NCBI GenBank assembly: GCA_023398165.1
Contig: JAEWSQ010000007.1
Location: forward strand, 1-64,000
Reading direction: 5' to 3'
Source: Spirochaetota bacterium
Lineage (GTDB): Bacteria; Spirochaetota; Spirochaetia; Treponematales; Treponemataceae
DNA length: 64,000 nt
The notes below the pieces were generated by a model. That model had not been told where the DNA came from, did no database searches, and saw nothing but the letters and a program-made list of their open reading frames with translations. Shown here in pieces: positions 8,250-17,667 of the stretch (position 1 is its first letter; every line of letters starts with the position of its first letter). A program made the translations under genes and the position numbers.

Positions 8250-9113
8250 ATGAACAGCAGAAAATCTATAACAATAAGCAATGATGATAATATTGTGTCT
8301 TTGTACTTAAAAGATATTAATGCTATCCCTCTTTTAACAAGAGAAGAGGAAAATGACCTTGCTGTGCGTGCATCCCAGGGTGATAAAAAAGCAAAAGATA
8401 GAATTGTAACTGCAAACCTGAGATTTGTTGTTAATGTTGCCAAAAAATATCAAAATCACGGGCTCGATCTGCTTGATCTTGTCAGTGAAGGAAATATAGG
8501 ACTTTTGACCGCGATTGAACGGTTTGATGTTACCAAGGGGTATCACTTCATTTCTTATGCAGTCTGGTGGATACGCCAGGCTATTCTAAAAGCAATATGT
8601 GAGAAATCCCGTATGATACGGCTTCCGTTAAACAGAGCTAATGAACTTGTACAGATCGAAAAAGCCCGGAAAACCATTACCGGAAATCAGAGCGATGAAG
8701 AGGAATTAGCCGAGATTGCACTTCTTTTGAATATGGAGTCTTCTCATGTCAGGGACATGGTAAATATCTCCAGAGATATGGTTTCTCTTGATGCTTCTTT
8801 ACGCCCCGGAGATTCTGAAAGTGCTTCAATGGGAGATTTTCTGGAAGACGGCCGGTATGCTAACCCTGAAGAGCTTGCAATTAGAAATAATATGCAGGAA
8901 GAAATAGATACAGTTCTTGAAACACTTACAGAAAAGGAAGCGGAAGTTATACGCTATAGATTCGGTCTGAACGGTAAACAGCTGATGTCTTTAAAAGAAG
9001 TAGGCGATGTATTTAATCTGACAAAGGAAAGAATCCGCCAGATAGAGAAAAAAGCTATTAGGAGACTTCAGCATCCCAGCCGCTTATCCCGTCTTGAAGC
9101 CTTCGTCGCATAA
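8250..9113 (+). CDS. Group-2 sigma-70 family factor (RpoS/sigma-43-like)
   Basis: An alternative sigma subunit of 287 residues that directs RNA polymerase to a subset of promoters. Region 1.2 starts at about residue 15 (NIVSLYLKDINAIPLLTREEE). Regions 2.1-2.4 follow (NLRFVVNVAKKYQ, GLDLLDLVSEGNIGLLTAIERFD, FISYAVWWIRQAI), then region 3, then region 4 with its helix-turn-helix (SLKEVGDVFNLTKERIRQIEKKAIRRLQ). The long region 1.1 of the housekeeping factor is missing. A candidate sigma-54 promoter precedes it. The downstream HAD gene is 11 nt away. T. pallidum has a comparable factor, recalled as sigma-43 (TP1012), near groES. Confidence 0.88.
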   Translation: MNSRKSITISNDDNIVSLYLKDINAIPLLTREEENDLAVRASQGDKKAKDRIVTANLRFVVNVAKKYQNHGLDLLDLVSEGNIGLLTAIERFDVTKGYHFISYAVWWIRQAILKAICEKSRMIRLPLNRANELVQIEKARKTITGNQSDEEELAEIALLLNMESSHVRDMVNISRDMVSLDASLRPGDSESASMGDFLEDGRYANPEELAIRNNMQEEIDTVLETLTEKEAEVIRYRFGLNGKQLMSLKEVGDVFNLTKERIRQIEKKAIRRLQHPSRLSRLEAFVA

Positions 9114-9124
9114 GTACTTTAATC

Positions 9125-9784
9125 ATGATTGAAGCGGTAATTTTCGACATGGACGGCCTGCTTTTTGATACTGAAAAATTGTGTATGGAAATGTGGCAGG
9201 CCGTGGGAGAAAAAGAAGGTATTGATTTTTCAGATGAACTTTTTTATAAGTGTATTGGAAGAAACAATAAAGACACAAAAGAAATAGTGCTTGACAGCCT
9301 TGGCAGAGATTTCCCCTATGATGACTTCCGGAAAAGAGCCTCTGAGGCAATGAGAGATGTTATGGAAAAGCTCGGGCCGCCCAAGAAAAAGGGCCTTGAT
9401 GAGCTTTTTTCATTTTTAAAACAGCATAACGTAAAAACGGCGCTTGCAACATCCACAAGCAGAGAAAATGCAACATGGATGGTAACGAAGGCCGGTTTAT
9501 TCAGCTTCTTTGATGCCTTTGCATTCGGCAACGAAGTTGCATCCGGAAAACCTGAACCCGATATTTTTCTTCTGGCCGCACAGCGCCTCAATGCTGAACC
9601 TTCAAAATGTATTGTCTATGAGGATTCTGAAGCAGGGTTAAAGGCGGCTCATAATGCTCATATGAGGTCTGTTTTTGTTAAGGATTTACTTGAACCAGGT
9701 GATGATGTTCTTTCAAAGATTTGGAAGAGATGTCTCTCTCTTGATGCTTCGATCGACATACTCAGGGCAGAACTTTGTCCGTAA
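9125..9784 (+). CDS. HAD-family phosphatase/phosphomutase (beta-PGM-like)
   Basis: A cytoplasmic haloacid-dehalogenase hydrolase of 219 residues. Motif I is FDMDGLLFDTE (nucleophile Asp8, acid/base Asp10), motif II is ALATSTSR, and motifs III/IV are GKPEPDIFLLAAQRL and YEDSEAGLKAA. The alpha-helical cap between motifs I and II places it with beta-phosphoglucomutase-like enzymes; the substrate cannot be read from the sequence. It starts 11 nt after the sigma factor gene without an obvious ribosome-binding site, so it is probably translated with it. Its 3' end overlaps recG tail to tail by 23 bp. Confidence 0.85.
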   Translation: MIEAVIFDMDGLLFDTEKLCMEMWQAVGEKEGIDFSDELFYKCIGRNNKDTKEIVLDSLGRDFPYDDFRKRASEAMRDVMEKLGPPKKKGLDELFSFLKQHNVKTALATSTSRENATWMVTKAGLFSFFDAFAFGNEVASGKPEPDIFLLAAQRLNAEPSKCIVYEDSEAGLKAAHNAHMRSVFVKDLLEPGDDVLSKIWKRCLSLDASIDILRAELCP

Positions 9785-11906
9785 GTAAAAAGCTGTAAGC
9801 ATCTTTTCTTGCCTTTAGAAGTATTTCTTTATCCCTTACGGGGTCTGCAATTCCGAGTGTTAGATTGCCTGACTGCTGGATGCCGCTTACTTCACCCGGT
9901 CCCCGAAGCTGTAAATCGAGTTCTGCAATTCTAAAACCGTCGGATGTTTCATGCATGGCTTTTAAGCGTTCTTTACCGGTGTCTGTCAGGCTGTTTGAAT
10001 AAATTAAGAAGCAATGAGACTGCGCCTTTCCTCTTCCGACTCTTCCCCTGAGCTGATGCAGAGCGGAAAGCCCGAATCGTTCGGCATGTTCAATAACCAT
10101 GCAGGTTGCATTCGGCACATCTACACCGACTTCTACAACAGTGGTTGCGACGAGTATTTGTATAAGTCCCTTATTAAAATCTGATAAGATGCCGTGCTGT
10201 TCTTCTTCGCTTACTTTTGAATGCACCAAAGCGCATTTGAATTCCGGATAAACCTGTTCGTTCAGATAGGTGAACATCTCTTCTGCCGATTTTATTGATT
10301 TCTTTTCTTCAAACATTTCTTCTGAATCGGACGGATCCTCGTCCCCGGTGTTTTCTATAAGAGGGTACACAAAATATGCCTGATGCCCTTGTGACAGTTC
10401 CTTACGTACTGCCTCATATACCCGCACCTCATTGCCGGAGCGTGTCAAATGCGTCTGAACCGGAAGCCTTCCCTTAGGCATTGTGCGTAATACCGATACA
10501 TCGAGATCTCCGAATACTGTTAAGGCGAGTGTCTGGGGGATGGGAGTTGCGCTCATCATGAGAAACGAGGGCGCCTTTCCGTCCTGCGATCTGCCCTTAT
10601 CGATAATAAGATTTCTTTGAATTACTCCGAAACGGTGCTGTTCGTCAATGATTACAAAACGCAGATTCTTATACTGAACGTTTTTTGAAAAAAGCACGTG
10701 GGTTCCGATGACAATATCTATAGAACCTTCTGCGAGTGAACTAAGAAGTTTATTTCTTCCTTTTGCTTGAATATTTCCGGTAAGATATGCAAGACGTATT
10801 CCTGCAATAGGCTCAAGAAGTAATGCAGCATTTTCCGCATGCTGGCGCGAAAGAAGCTCTGTGGGTGCGAGGATTGCACACTGATACCCCGAATCCACGG
10901 CGCGCAGGCATGCAAAGAATGCGACGAGTGTTTTTCCGGAACCTACATCGCCTTGAAGGAGTCGTGCCATAGAAAACGGAGTATCTCCTGAAAAGGAAAG
11001 ATCCAGTTCTTTATTGAGCTGAAGAATAACCGCTTTTTGATCAAGGGTAAGGGTAAAGGAAAGCCGCTCGACCAGCTGCTTTTGCTTAGGGGAAAGGCTC
11101 TTTGCGAAAACGGAATCAATATCAGTTTCCTGATTCTGCTCCGGAGAGAATTCATCCAGTGCGGTTTCCGGGAGTTTACCTTTGCGCTCCAGTGTTCTCT
11201 TTATGATTCCCAGCTGAAAAAAGAATAATTCCTCGTATATGAGAGTAAGACGGGCTCTTTGAGCTTCTTCAAGGGTCAGAGGTTTATGAATTAACCGTAT
11301 TGCATCCTGCTTTGTTAGAAGACCGTATTTTTCCCTGTAGTGATCAGGTATTTCACTGCTTACTCCCCTGCCGTATTCCTTTAATGCACAGCTGATAAAT
11401 TTCTGCATCTGGCTTTGGCTTAGTCCAGCTGTGAGGGGATATATGCTCACTATGGTACAGAAATTATCAGGTTCTTGTACGTTTTCATCGTCTTCTTTTT
11501 GTATGAGTTCCGCTTCAAAAGATGCAGACTGCAGGGATCCGTATTTTTCTGTGAAAGTACCGGTAACACTTAGCCGGGAGCCCACAGGAAAAGTTTTTTC
11601 TAAAAAGGGACGGTTAAAACAGACAAGATACGCAGAAGCACTTTCATCTTCAATGAGAATTTTCAGGGTCTTCATCCGTCCGTACCCGAACCACTCGTGA
11701 GAAAGTACTTTTGCAAGCGTATGAACCTTTGTTCCATCCTTGTATTGTGAAAGAAGAACTTTCTTTGTTCTGTCCTCATATGAACGCGGGTAATGGGTTA
11801 AAAGCTGGAATACGGTAAAAATATTGAGAGATGCAAGAGTTTTTGCGAACTTTGGGCCTATACCGCTTACCGAGGTAACCGGCGTCTCAATATCCTGCAG
11901 CAGCAC
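9762..11906 (-). CDS. recG: ATP-dependent DNA helicase RecG
   Basis: RecG remodels stalled replication forks and Holliday junctions. The 714-residue product has an N-terminal wedge/OB domain (SVSGIGPKFAKTL, LTHYPRSYEDR) and two helicase lobes: Walker A GDVGSGKT at about 319-326, the DEQH box at 421-424, MMSATPIPQTL at about 450-460, and the C-terminal LRGRVGRG motif VI. The start is GTG at 11906, 5 nt after the yggT stop. It is the third gene of the dnaE-yggT-recG operon and has no strong RBS of its own, suggesting translational coupling. Confidence 0.96.
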   Translation of the reverse strand: MLLQDIETPVTSVSGIGPKFAKTLASLNIFTVFQLLTHYPRSYEDRTKKVLLSQYKDGTKVHTLAKVLSHEWFGYGRMKTLKILIEDESASAYLVCFNRPFLEKTFPVGSRLSVTGTFTEKYGSLQSASFEAELIQKEDDENVQEPDNFCTIVSIYPLTAGLSQSQMQKFISCALKEYGRGVSSEIPDHYREKYGLLTKQDAIRLIHKPLTLEEAQRARLTLIYEELFFFQLGIIKRTLERKGKLPETALDEFSPEQNQETDIDSVFAKSLSPKQKQLVERLSFTLTLDQKAVILQLNKELDLSFSGDTPFSMARLLQGDVGSGKTLVAFFACLRAVDSGYQCAILAPTELLSRQHAENAALLLEPIAGIRLAYLTGNIQAKGRNKLLSSLAEGSIDIVIGTHVLFSKNVQYKNLRFVIIDEQHRFGVIQRNLIIDKGRSQDGKAPSFLMMSATPIPQTLALTVFGDLDVSVLRTMPKGRLPVQTHLTRSGNEVRVYEAVRKELSQGHQAYFVYPLIENTGDEDPSDSEEMFEEKKSIKSAEEMFTYLNEQVYPEFKCALVHSKVSEEEQHGILSDFNKGLIQILVATTVVEVGVDVPNATCMVIEHAERFGLSALHQLRGRVGRGKAQSHCFLIYSNSLTDTGKERLKAMHETSDGFRIAELDLQLRGPGEVSGIQQSGNLTLGIADPVRDKEILLKARKDAYSFLLTDKVLP

Positions 11907-11911
11907 AGGTT

Positions 11912-12505
11912 CTATACCGGAAGATTCTGGAGCATTTCTATAATATATTTAATCCCGAATCCTGCCAGCAGTTTTGCAGCAAAAATCAGTACTATAGAAA
12001 TAATAAGGGCTGTCTGCTGGGAATAATAACGCTGTGCATAAAAAATCTTTGCAATTCTTGATGTTACTGGTGTAAGGATTTGATCGAAACTGTACCAGAT
12101 GCTTCCGGAATCTTTATTTAAAAGTATAAATATCAATCTGATAACCATAAGAATTATAAAGAAATTGAGGATTGAGGATGCGAGACTCCATACGAGGCTG
12201 ATGATCATGGCAAGAAAAATTCCCAGGCTTATTTTCTGCATTGCAGCAATATTGCCGAAAAGAGAGGAGGCCATGATTAGAATTCCAATTGAAATGACGG
12301 GTGAAAAATCCATTGTTCTCAAACGCAGAAATTTTACACCTCGGAAAAGATATAAATAGGGATCACAAATTGAGGAAAGAACACGGGCGGCTGCGGTGTT
12401 TTGCAGAGAAGGTATCCAGGTTACAATAATACGCGCAAAGCACATGAGCGTGTACAGCGAGATTATTGTCGATAATCCGCCTAAAAGGGCATAAAAAAAG
12501 TTCAT
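11912..12505 (-). CDS. YggT-family membrane protein
   Basis: An integral membrane protein of 197 residues with two YggT repeats, each with paired hydrophobic segments around an R-I-x-T-W/P motif: CFARIIVTWIPS in the first half and MVIRLIFILLNKDSGSIWYSFDQILTPV in the second. YggT proteins are linked to envelope or division-site functions in several bacteria, but the molecular role is not settled. An upstream TTG at 12517 is in frame, but GGAGGA lies between it and the ATG at 12505 and is a perfect RBS for that ATG, so I start there. It lies between dnaE and recG. Confidence 0.8.
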   Translation of the reverse strand: MNFFYALLGGLSTIISLYTLMCFARIIVTWIPSLQNTAAARVLSSICDPYLYLFRGVKFLRLRTMDFSPVISIGILIMASSLFGNIAAMQKISLGIFLAMIISLVWSLASSILNFFIILMVIRLIFILLNKDSGSIWYSFDQILTPVTSRIAKIFYAQRYYSQQTALIISIVLIFAAKLLAGFGIKYIIEMLQNLPV

Positions 12506-12521
12506 GTAGTCCTCCAAATAA

Positions 12522-15500
12522 TTATTCTTTCCAAACGGATTCCACCAGCGGCTGTTCCTTTAAGATTTTTAGAAATTCTTCATCTGCAGGAACTGTAAGG
12601 TTTGCTCCTGTCTTAATCTCAAAAATGCCCTTTGCAGTTTCCATATGAAAATATACTTCACAATTACCTGAAGAGGCAAATAAAAAATCCCGGAATTTCA
12701 TTAATTTATGCTGATCTCCCGCTTCCCTGGTTAAAACAATGTGAAGCGATTGAATTATTTTCGGTTCAAGTTTCTGAGGCTCAAGAACTTCATCTATGGT
12801 AAGGCATGGTCCACCGTATGAATCATCATATTTAGCTTTGACGGCAAGTACAGCGTCTGGAAGAAACAATTCTTTGTATTTAGCCCATGCGTCCGGGAAT
12901 ACAGTAATTTTTATAGTGCCGTACAAATCTTCAATGAGACCTACCGCCATCCATTTTTCTTTTTTGGTAAAGATCGGTTTAATTTCTTTAACCAGTCCGA
13001 CGAGAGTGTATGATTTATCCTTGCGGACATGTTCAAGCCGGTCGGTTCTTAAACTTGAGGCAGATTGTATAATTTTTTTATATGCATCAAGCGGATGACC
13101 GGAAATATAAAAACCGATGAGCTCTTTTTCTATGCTGAGTTTTTCAAGCTGGGGCCAGTCTTCCAGTTTATCGTAGACAAAGTCCTGAAACTCTTTTTCT
13201 CCGGTATCTTCAAATAAACTTACCTGCCCGAATTTACCGTCGCCTTTTTTAGCCTCAGCATATTCAACTGCTCTTTCCATATTGAGAAGAAGCACAGGGC
13301 GGATCTCATTGAGCGAATCAAAACAGCCGGTTTTTATAAGAACTTCGAGAGCTCTTTTATTCACGGTATGGAGGTTTACACGGTCAAGAAAATCCATGAA
13401 ATCCTTGTATAAGCCGTTCTTTTTTCTTTCCTCAATAATTTCATCCGCTGCGGCATCTCCCAGCCCTTTGATGCCCAGAAGTCCGTATTTTACGCGGCCG
13501 TCAACTACGTCAAACACTTTATCAGACAGGTTAATATCAGGCGGATCTATGGTAAGCCCCATCGATCTTCCTTCTGCAATATACTCCGGTAGTTTATCCG
13601 TCGAGGATATTTCGTTTGTCAGGTTGGCTGCTATAAATTCCGCGGGGAAATTTGCCTTGAGGTAGGCTGTTCTGTATGCTACAACCGAATATGCTGCTGC
13701 ATGGCTTTTATTAAATCCGTAACCCGCAAAAGGAATAAGAATCTCAAATATTTTCTCCGCATGTTCCTTTTTGAAGCCTTGTTTTACCGCTCCTTCGGTG
13801 AAGGTTATTTTTTCGGCAGCCATGACTTCCGCCTTCTTTTTACCCATGGCACGGCGGAGCATATCGGCCTGTCCAAGCGAATATCCTGCAATCCTTTGGG
13901 CTACCTGCATAACCTGTTCCTGATAAACGATGACTCCGTAAGTTTCCTCAAGAATATCTTTCAGGCAGGGATCCGGATAGTTTATTGCCGACGGGTCATT
14001 TTTGCCGGCAATAAAATCGTCTATGTAATCCATCGGTCCCGGCCGGTACAGTGCATTCAATGCTACAATATCCTCTATGCGGCGGGGGAGGGCCTGCTTC
14101 AGTACTTTCTGCATTCCAGGGCTTTCAAACTGAAAGACCGCAGCGGTCTGCCCCGCACAGAACAAGTCGAAGGTTTTACTGTCGTCTTCGCTTACTTTTT
14201 CTGTTGAAAACTCTTCAAATCCTTTTCTTTTACGGATAATTCTTTCCGCATGTTTTATGAGCGTTAATGTCTTAAGCCCCAAAAAGTCCATTTTTACGAG
14301 ACCGCAGGGTTCAATTATATCCATCGTGTACTGAGTCGCGGCTTTTCCGGTTTTAGAATCTTTATACATCGGAGCCCAATCTATGAGTTTTGTTTTTCCG
14401 ATTACGATGCCGGATGCATGAAGGCTCGTATTCCTGTTGGTATCTTCAAGAATAAATGAAATATCAAACAGTTCTTTGAAGCGGGGGTCTTCACGCATTT
14501 CTGCAAGCTGGCCAGAACCTTGAACTTTATCGCTCGTTTCAAACGCATCTTTCAGGTGAACCTTGGGACCCTCGGGAATACACTTGGTGATCATGTTTAC
14601 GTCGGACAGCGGTATGTCGAGTACGCGTGCCACGTCTTTTATGACAGCCTTGGCCTTCATGGTTCCGAAGGTAATAATCTGTCCTACCTGTTCATCACCG
14701 TACTTCTGTCTTGTATATTCTATAACATCCTGTCTTCCCTCATAACAGATGTCGACGTCAAAGTCCGGCATGCTTATTCGTTCGGGATTTAAGAACCGTT
14801 CGAAGATGAGCTTATATTTGAACGGATCTATGTCGGTGATGGTCATCGCATACGCAACAAGGGAACCTGCGCCTGATCCCCGGCCGGGACCTACGGGAAT
14901 ATCGTGTTCTTTTGCCCAGTTTATAAAATCCCAGACTATAAGAAAGTAGCCGATGAATCCCATACTCGTGATGGTGTTGATTTCATATTCAGCGCGGGAT
15001 TTGATTTCATCAGTTATGACTGGATACCTCTTTTCGAGTCCTGAATACACGAGGTGTCTGAAGAATTCCCTGTCATCGGTAAAACCGTCCGGAATCTGGT
15101 ATACCGGGAGGCATGCAGGGAGTTCTGTGGTTTTATACTGCGGAATATGGAGATCACACAGGGAGGCAACTTTTGCGGTGTTGCTTATCATTTCAGGATA
15201 ATCGGGGAAAAGGACAGACATCTCCTCTTGGGTTTTCATATAAAACTCGGGCGTGTCGAACTTCATTCTTTTATTGTCGCTTCTCTTTTTTTTAGTACCC
15301 ACGCAAAGGAGAATGTCGTGCGCTATATAGTCCTTTTTTTCGCAGTAGTGAATATCGTTAGTCACAACCATCGGGATTCCGTTTCGCCTGGCAATATCAA
15401 TAAGAAGGGGGGCTGCTCTTTTCTGCTCGGGAATTCCATGATCCTGAAGCTCAATGTAAAAATTATCTTTGCCGAATAAGGCGCTGTATTTTTGAACAAA

Positions 15501-15974
15501 ATTCTCCGCTTCCTGCTTTTGTCCGTTCAATAAAAGCTGGGGAAGCTGTCCTGCTATACATGCGGTCAGACAGATAAGACCTCCCGAATACTGCTGAATC
15601 AGTTCCTCGTCAATGCGCGGTTTATAATACATTCCTTCGAGGAAAGCTTTTGATGAAAGAACCATAAGGTTGCGGTATCCTTCCTCGTTTTTAGCTATTA
15701 AAACAAGGTGGTAATATTTATTTCCCTGTTCGGTTCCGGTTCTCTCAAGACGGGAACCTCCGGCGACATAAAATTCGCTTCCGACAAGAGGATTTAACCC
15801 CTGCTTGCGGCATTCCTGTTCAAAGCGGAGAGCACCGAACATATTGCCGTGATCGGTCAATGCGAGGGCTTTCATTCCGAGTTCTTTTGCTTTGGATATT
15901 AGTTTTTTAACTGAAGCGGCCCCGTCGAGGAGGGAATAATCGGAGTGGACATGTAAATGAACAAAATCAGACAT
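12522..15974 (-). CDS. dnaE: DNA polymerase III alpha subunit
   Basis: The replicative polymerase of 1150 residues. The PHP domain is at the N-terminus (FVHLHVHSDYSLLDGA, TDHGNMFGA). The family C polymerase core includes GPGRGSGAGSLVAYA and the catalytic PDFDVDICYEGR aspartates near residue 400, followed by YQEQVMQVAQ, RRAMGKKK and GYGFNKSHAAAYS. A helix-hairpin-helix region and an OB domain (YTLVGLVKEIKPI) finish it. Length and order are those of DnaE1. It heads the dnaE-yggT-recG operon. A sigma-70 promoter lies immediately upstream. Confidence 0.97.
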   Translation of the reverse strand: MSDFVHLHVHSDYSLLDGAASVKKLISKAKELGMKALALTDHGNMFGALRFEQECRKQGLNPLVGSEFYVAGGSRLERTGTEQGNKYYHLVLIAKNEEGYRNLMVLSSKAFLEGMYYKPRIDEELIQQYSGGLICLTACIAGQLPQLLLNGQKQEAENFVQKYSALFGKDNFYIELQDHGIPEQKRAAPLLIDIARRNGIPMVVTNDIHYCEKKDYIAHDILLCVGTKKKRSDNKRMKFDTPEFYMKTQEEMSVLFPDYPEMISNTAKVASLCDLHIPQYKTTELPACLPVYQIPDGFTDDREFFRHLVYSGLEKRYPVITDEIKSRAEYEINTITSMGFIGYFLIVWDFINWAKEHDIPVGPGRGSGAGSLVAYAMTITDIDPFKYKLIFERFLNPERISMPDFDVDICYEGRQDVIEYTRQKYGDEQVGQIITFGTMKAKAVIKDVARVLDIPLSDVNMITKCIPEGPKVHLKDAFETSDKVQGSGQLAEMREDPRFKELFDISFILEDTNRNTSLHASGIVIGKTKLIDWAPMYKDSKTGKAATQYTMDIIEPCGLVKMDFLGLKTLTLIKHAERIIRKRKGFEEFSTEKVSEDDSKTFDLFCAGQTAAVFQFESPGMQKVLKQALPRRIEDIVALNALYRPGPMDYIDDFIAGKNDPSAINYPDPCLKDILEETYGVIVYQEQVMQVAQRIAGYSLGQADMLRRAMGKKKAEVMAAEKITFTEGAVKQGFKKEHAEKIFEILIPFAGYGFNKSHAAAYSVVAYRTAYLKANFPAEFIAANLTNEISSTDKLPEYIAEGRSMGLTIDPPDINLSDKVFDVVDGRVKYGLLGIKGLGDAAADEIIEERKKNGLYKDFMDFLDRVNLHTVNKRALEVLIKTGCFDSLNEIRPVLLLNMERAVEYAEAKKGDGKFGQVSLFEDTGEKEFQDFVYDKLEDWPQLEKLSIEKELIGFYISGHPLDAYKKIIQSASSLRTDRLEHVRKDKSYTLVGLVKEIKPIFTKKEKWMAVGLIEDLYGTIKITVFPDAWAKYKELFLPDAVLAVKAKYDDSYGGPCLTIDEVLEPQKLEPKIIQSLHIVLTREAGDQHKLMKFRDFLFASSGNCEVYFHMETAKGIFEIKTGANLTVPADEEFLKILKEQPLVESVWKE

Positions 15975-15980
15975 AGCCTC

Positions 15981-16009
15981 ATTATATCCGCAGAAGTGGT
16001 AAAATGCAA
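15981..16009 (-). promoter_or_regulatory. Sigma-70 promoter of dnaE, abutting the start codon
   Basis: On the minus strand, TTGCAT (16009-16004), a 17-nt spacer and a perfect TATAAT (15986-15981). Only GAGGCT separates the -10 box from the dnaE ATG, so the transcript should begin at or within 1-2 nt of the start codon. The GAGG could not act as a normal Shine-Dalgarno in such a transcript. Confidence 0.65.
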
Positions 16010-16040
16010 TTAAGAGTCATGATTGAAATAAATTAAAAAA

Positions 16041-16125
16041 AGAGACTGCCTGAAAATGAGGAGAACCTCTTTTGTTGAATTTGTGTTCAACAAGAGGGAT
16101 TCTCCTCAACACGGCAGTCTTTTTT
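16041..16125. terminator. Long hairpin, bidirectional terminator-like
   Basis: Outer arms GACTGCC (16044-16050) and GGCAGTC (16113-16119) enclose 23-nt inner arms (16057-16079 and 16086-16108) that pair at 20 of 23 positions. An A-run lies on the left and a T-run on the right, so it can terminate in both directions. It separates the leftward secreted-protein gene from the dnaE promoter. The length is unusual for a plain terminator. Confidence 0.7.
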
Positions 16126-16159
16126 AGAAGCCGGGTTTTATACCTGAAAAAAGTGAATT

Positions 16160-17527
16160 TTATTCAATAATAAAAACGCTTTGAACCTGTTTGAAAAGAG
16201 AAGAGCGGATTTTTTCCAGCATCTGAACATCGGAACGGATAAGAACATCGTTAAGTGAAGGATCAAGTTCTTTCAGTTTTGCAATCTGCAGATCGAGCGC
16301 TGCAAACGCACCGCTGTAATTGCCGAGTTTATAATCTTTACTCATAGAAGACAGGGCCAAAGCGGTTGATGAAAGAGTGCTGTATTTGAGAGCTACAGGA
16401 TTTCTTTGTGCATACCATTGATCTATGGAATCGGTGTATGAAGCATCAACATTCAGTGTTGTGTACTTAAACTTCTTATCTTTATGGGAATAATAGCTTA
16501 TGTAGCAGTAGGCTGCGGTGAAATTCTCATTCTTTTGGGCAAGGGGCATGGTTTCATACGAGGGAATTGTTAGATCCCTTTGAATCATAATGCTTTGACC
16601 GGCACCAAGGTTTCCAATATCGAGTGTTATCGGACTGCCGCTTCCAAGCCAGGGAGAGGATGATATAGTAAGCGTTATTTTGCTTACTGCAGGTTTGCTG
16701 AACTGGGTAAAATCGGTAACAATAGTGTTTTCCAAAAACTGATAGGTTTTGCCGTAGTATGAGTTTCCCTTAATACCGTCAAGCATTGGGTTTACGACAC
16801 CCCACTGCGGAGAATTGCCGTAGCAAAGGAGCGAAAACCCGGCATCGAGAGTTCCATACATACCCGATAGTACTTTAAACGATTCAATATCTGAATAGTT
16901 TTGGAGAATGTTCTCATCGGTAACCCACAGGAATCTCCACGGATTAACACTTGAATCTTCTTTCATTGCGGAAAATGACAGGGAAGCGGTTTTCAGGTTC
17001 TGCTTGACCTTTGTTTCTTTGGCAATTTCCTGAAGCGCTGTTGTTACATCTGCTTTAGAGCTGATAAATCTGAGCTTTCCGCTTTGGGCGGAAAAGAGAG
17101 CAATACGGGAACCGGCGGTTTTGGCATCCATTATGGATTGAAGTGAATTTTCAAAAACTTTGAAAGACCGTTCGGTACTCAAAAACGACGGACTTTGAAT
17201 ATATACAACGTAATTGACATCAATACTTTCAAAAAAAGAAGCGAGATTAGCCCTGAGCCCGAGAACTATTGATTGTGTTCCGCCGGATGTTAAAAATGAA
17301 ACCTTATTATTTAAGAGGTATAAGCTTAAGTCCTCCTGTTCATTTACTTTGTATGGAAAAGCATATGAGTTAATAAAGGCGGATGTGTCGATAAATGCTC
17401 CGTCTGCAATACTTCCGCTGTCGGCAGCGGCTGTGCATACATTTCTTCCTGATTCTTTCTGCCCTCCGGCAAAAAGAACTGTTGCCATGCTCACAAAAAT
17501 ACAAAGAAAAACAGCAAGTCTTCTCAT
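16160..17527 (-). CDS. Secreted protein, possibly with a degenerate vWA domain
   Basis: I do not recognise a named family. The chosen ATG (17527) has AGGGAG six bases upstream; an in-frame ATG 21 bp earlier would spoil the signal peptide. The 455-residue product begins MRRLAVFLCIFVSMATVLFA followed by GGQKESG, a Sec signal with no lipobox cysteine. Residues about 120-210 resemble a von Willebrand A fold (VNYVVYIQSPSFLS, then GSRIALFSAQSG and TTALQEIAKE), but the metal-binding DxSxS is replaced. A beta-rich segment and a short helical tail follow. It is monocistronic and flanked by the long hairpin. Confidence 0.55.
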   Translation of the reverse strand: MRRLAVFLCIFVSMATVLFAGGQKESGRNVCTAAADSGSIADGAFIDTSAFINSYAFPYKVNEQEDLSLYLLNNKVSFLTSGGTQSIVLGLRANLASFFESIDVNYVVYIQSPSFLSTERSFKVFENSLQSIMDAKTAGSRIALFSAQSGKLRFISSKADVTTALQEIAKETKVKQNLKTASLSFSAMKEDSSVNPWRFLWVTDENILQNYSDIESFKVLSGMYGTLDAGFSLLCYGNSPQWGVVNPMLDGIKGNSYYGKTYQFLENTIVTDFTQFSKPAVSKITLTISSSPWLGSGSPITLDIGNLGAGQSIMIQRDLTIPSYETMPLAQKNENFTAAYCYISYYSHKDKKFKYTTLNVDASYTDSIDQWYAQRNPVALKYSTLSSTALALSSMSKDYKLGNYSGAFAALDLQIAKLKELDPSLNDVLIRSDVQMLEKIRSSLFKQVQSVFIIE

Positions 17528-17667
17528 AATCAGCTCCCTAAAAAACAAAAATTCATTCTATGCATCAGTATACACCTGATTTGTAATGCCTGCAATTTTT
17601 TTATTTTCAAACTCTGTTTCTTTTATGGAAAAAATGGTGTATCTTAATGGTATACAAGGGGCTGACT

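Noticed and set aside
13701..14207. 168-codon plus-strand open frame inside dnaE
   Set aside because: Antisense to conserved polymerase motifs; codon composition follows the minus-strand gene.
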